A stretch of 24,014 bases of DNA from UBA7332 sp051657165. GTDB taxonomy: Bacteria; Bacteroidota; Bacteroidia; Bacteroidales; UBA7332. The stretch lies in NCBI GenBank assembly GCA_051657165.1, contig JBOFKD010000304.1, positions 1 to 24,014 on the forward strand, written 5' to 3'. Of the stretch, positions 23,700-24,014 are shown piece after piece (the stretch's first letter is position 1; the number at the start of each line of letters is the position of its first letter). A program made the position numbers and the translations under genes. The notes beneath the pieces were generated by a model. That model was not told the DNA's origin. It did not search any database and saw nothing but the letters and a program-made list of their open reading frames with translations.

Positions 23700-24014
23700 C
23701 TAATCAATTGGAGGAGGTGGTGGTGCCTCCATCATCCCTTTCTCAATGAAAATATTAGTTAGACTTATGGATTCTCTCGGTATTTCTTTAAAATTCTCTT
23801 TCTCTATCAGATACATTGTGTCTAAAAATGGATCATAATATTCTGGAAGATTTTCTGTTATACCATATATACGGTAATGACTAGGAATGTGATTACAATC
23901 TGAATAGAATAGAGTTTCTATATCTTGATCTAACTTAGTATATAAAATTAAAATATCATCATAAAAACAAAAAGACTCGCAATACTCTTTATCTGACAAA
24001 GATGATGCACTTAT
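23700..24014 (-). CDS. Hypothetical protein, 5' end outside the window
   Basis: The reading frame is open from the stop at 23700 to the window edge, giving 104 visible C-terminal residues; the only start-like codon inside (TTG at 23999) is probably internal, so the real start lies beyond 24014. I do not recognise a family. The visible part is acidic, rich in aromatic residues (ESFCFYDDILILYTKLDQDIETLFYSD in one stretch) and has four Cys, then a mixed alpha/beta-looking segment and a tail ending EAPPPPPID. No membrane helix is visible. It sits next to the hairpin-rich repeat and has no visible partner gene. Function unknown. Confidence 0.6.
   Translation of the reverse strand: MSASSLSDKEYCESFCFYDDILILYTKLDQDIETLFYSDCNHIPSHYRIYGITENLPEYYDPFLDTMYLIEKENFKEIPRESISLTNIFIEKGMMEAPPPPPID

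Overview
The window reads as chromosomal DNA of an AT-rich Bacteroidota, most likely Bacteroidales (Dysgonomonas/Parabacteroides/Bacteroides-like). The reasons are the TonB-dependent receptor with an N-terminal carboxypeptidase-regulatory domain, several -7 promoter boxes of the Bacteroidota form TAnnTTTG, the absence of clear Shine-Dalgarno sequences, and housekeeping proteins of Bacteroidales type (706-aa Tex, DUF5063, CNT transporter with an N-terminal extension). The genus is an inference from memory, not something the window proves.

Layout. 1-1299: a strong hairpin, then two divergent small membrane proteins of unknown function. 1300-5713 (minus): a complete phosphate-uptake operon pstS-pstC-pstA-pstB-phoU. 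5816-7117 (minus): a secreted GH29 alpha-L-fucosidase that stands alone. 7118-7676: a long gene-free stretch with an array of about seven diverged 22-bp tandem repeats, the inner ones palindromic. 7677-9930 (minus): rsmE and a concentrative nucleoside transporter, separated by a strong terminator. 10094-14222 (plus): rsmF-like rRNA methyltransferase, a flavodoxin-fold NAD(P)H oxidoreductase and tex, closely spaced. 14307-16371 (minus): a DUF1232 membrane protein and an M20 dipeptidase. 16444-18746 (minus): DUF5063 protein, DEDDy 3'-5' exonuclease and chorismate synthase, in one apparent operon. 18984-23285 (plus): aspS and a TonB-dependent receptor. 23358-23699: a hairpin-rich degenerate intergenic repeat. 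23700-24014 (minus): the 3' part of an unknown gene that runs off the window.

How the genes work together. PstS, PstC, PstA and PstB form the high-affinity phosphate ABC importer and PhoU is its regulator; the two-component genes that normally control it are not here. Most other genes are core functions: ribosome maturation (RsmE, RsmF-like), transcription or RNA handling (Tex), translation (AspS), aromatic amino acid synthesis (AroC), and uptake of nucleosides, peptides and unknown TonB substrates. I see no defence system, prophage, CRISPR array, insertion sequence with a transposase, tRNA or rRNA. The least explained parts are the 22-bp array (7397-7550), the hairpin-rich element (23358-23699) with its unknown neighbour, and symmetric sites at the pstS start and between the two divergent membrane genes.
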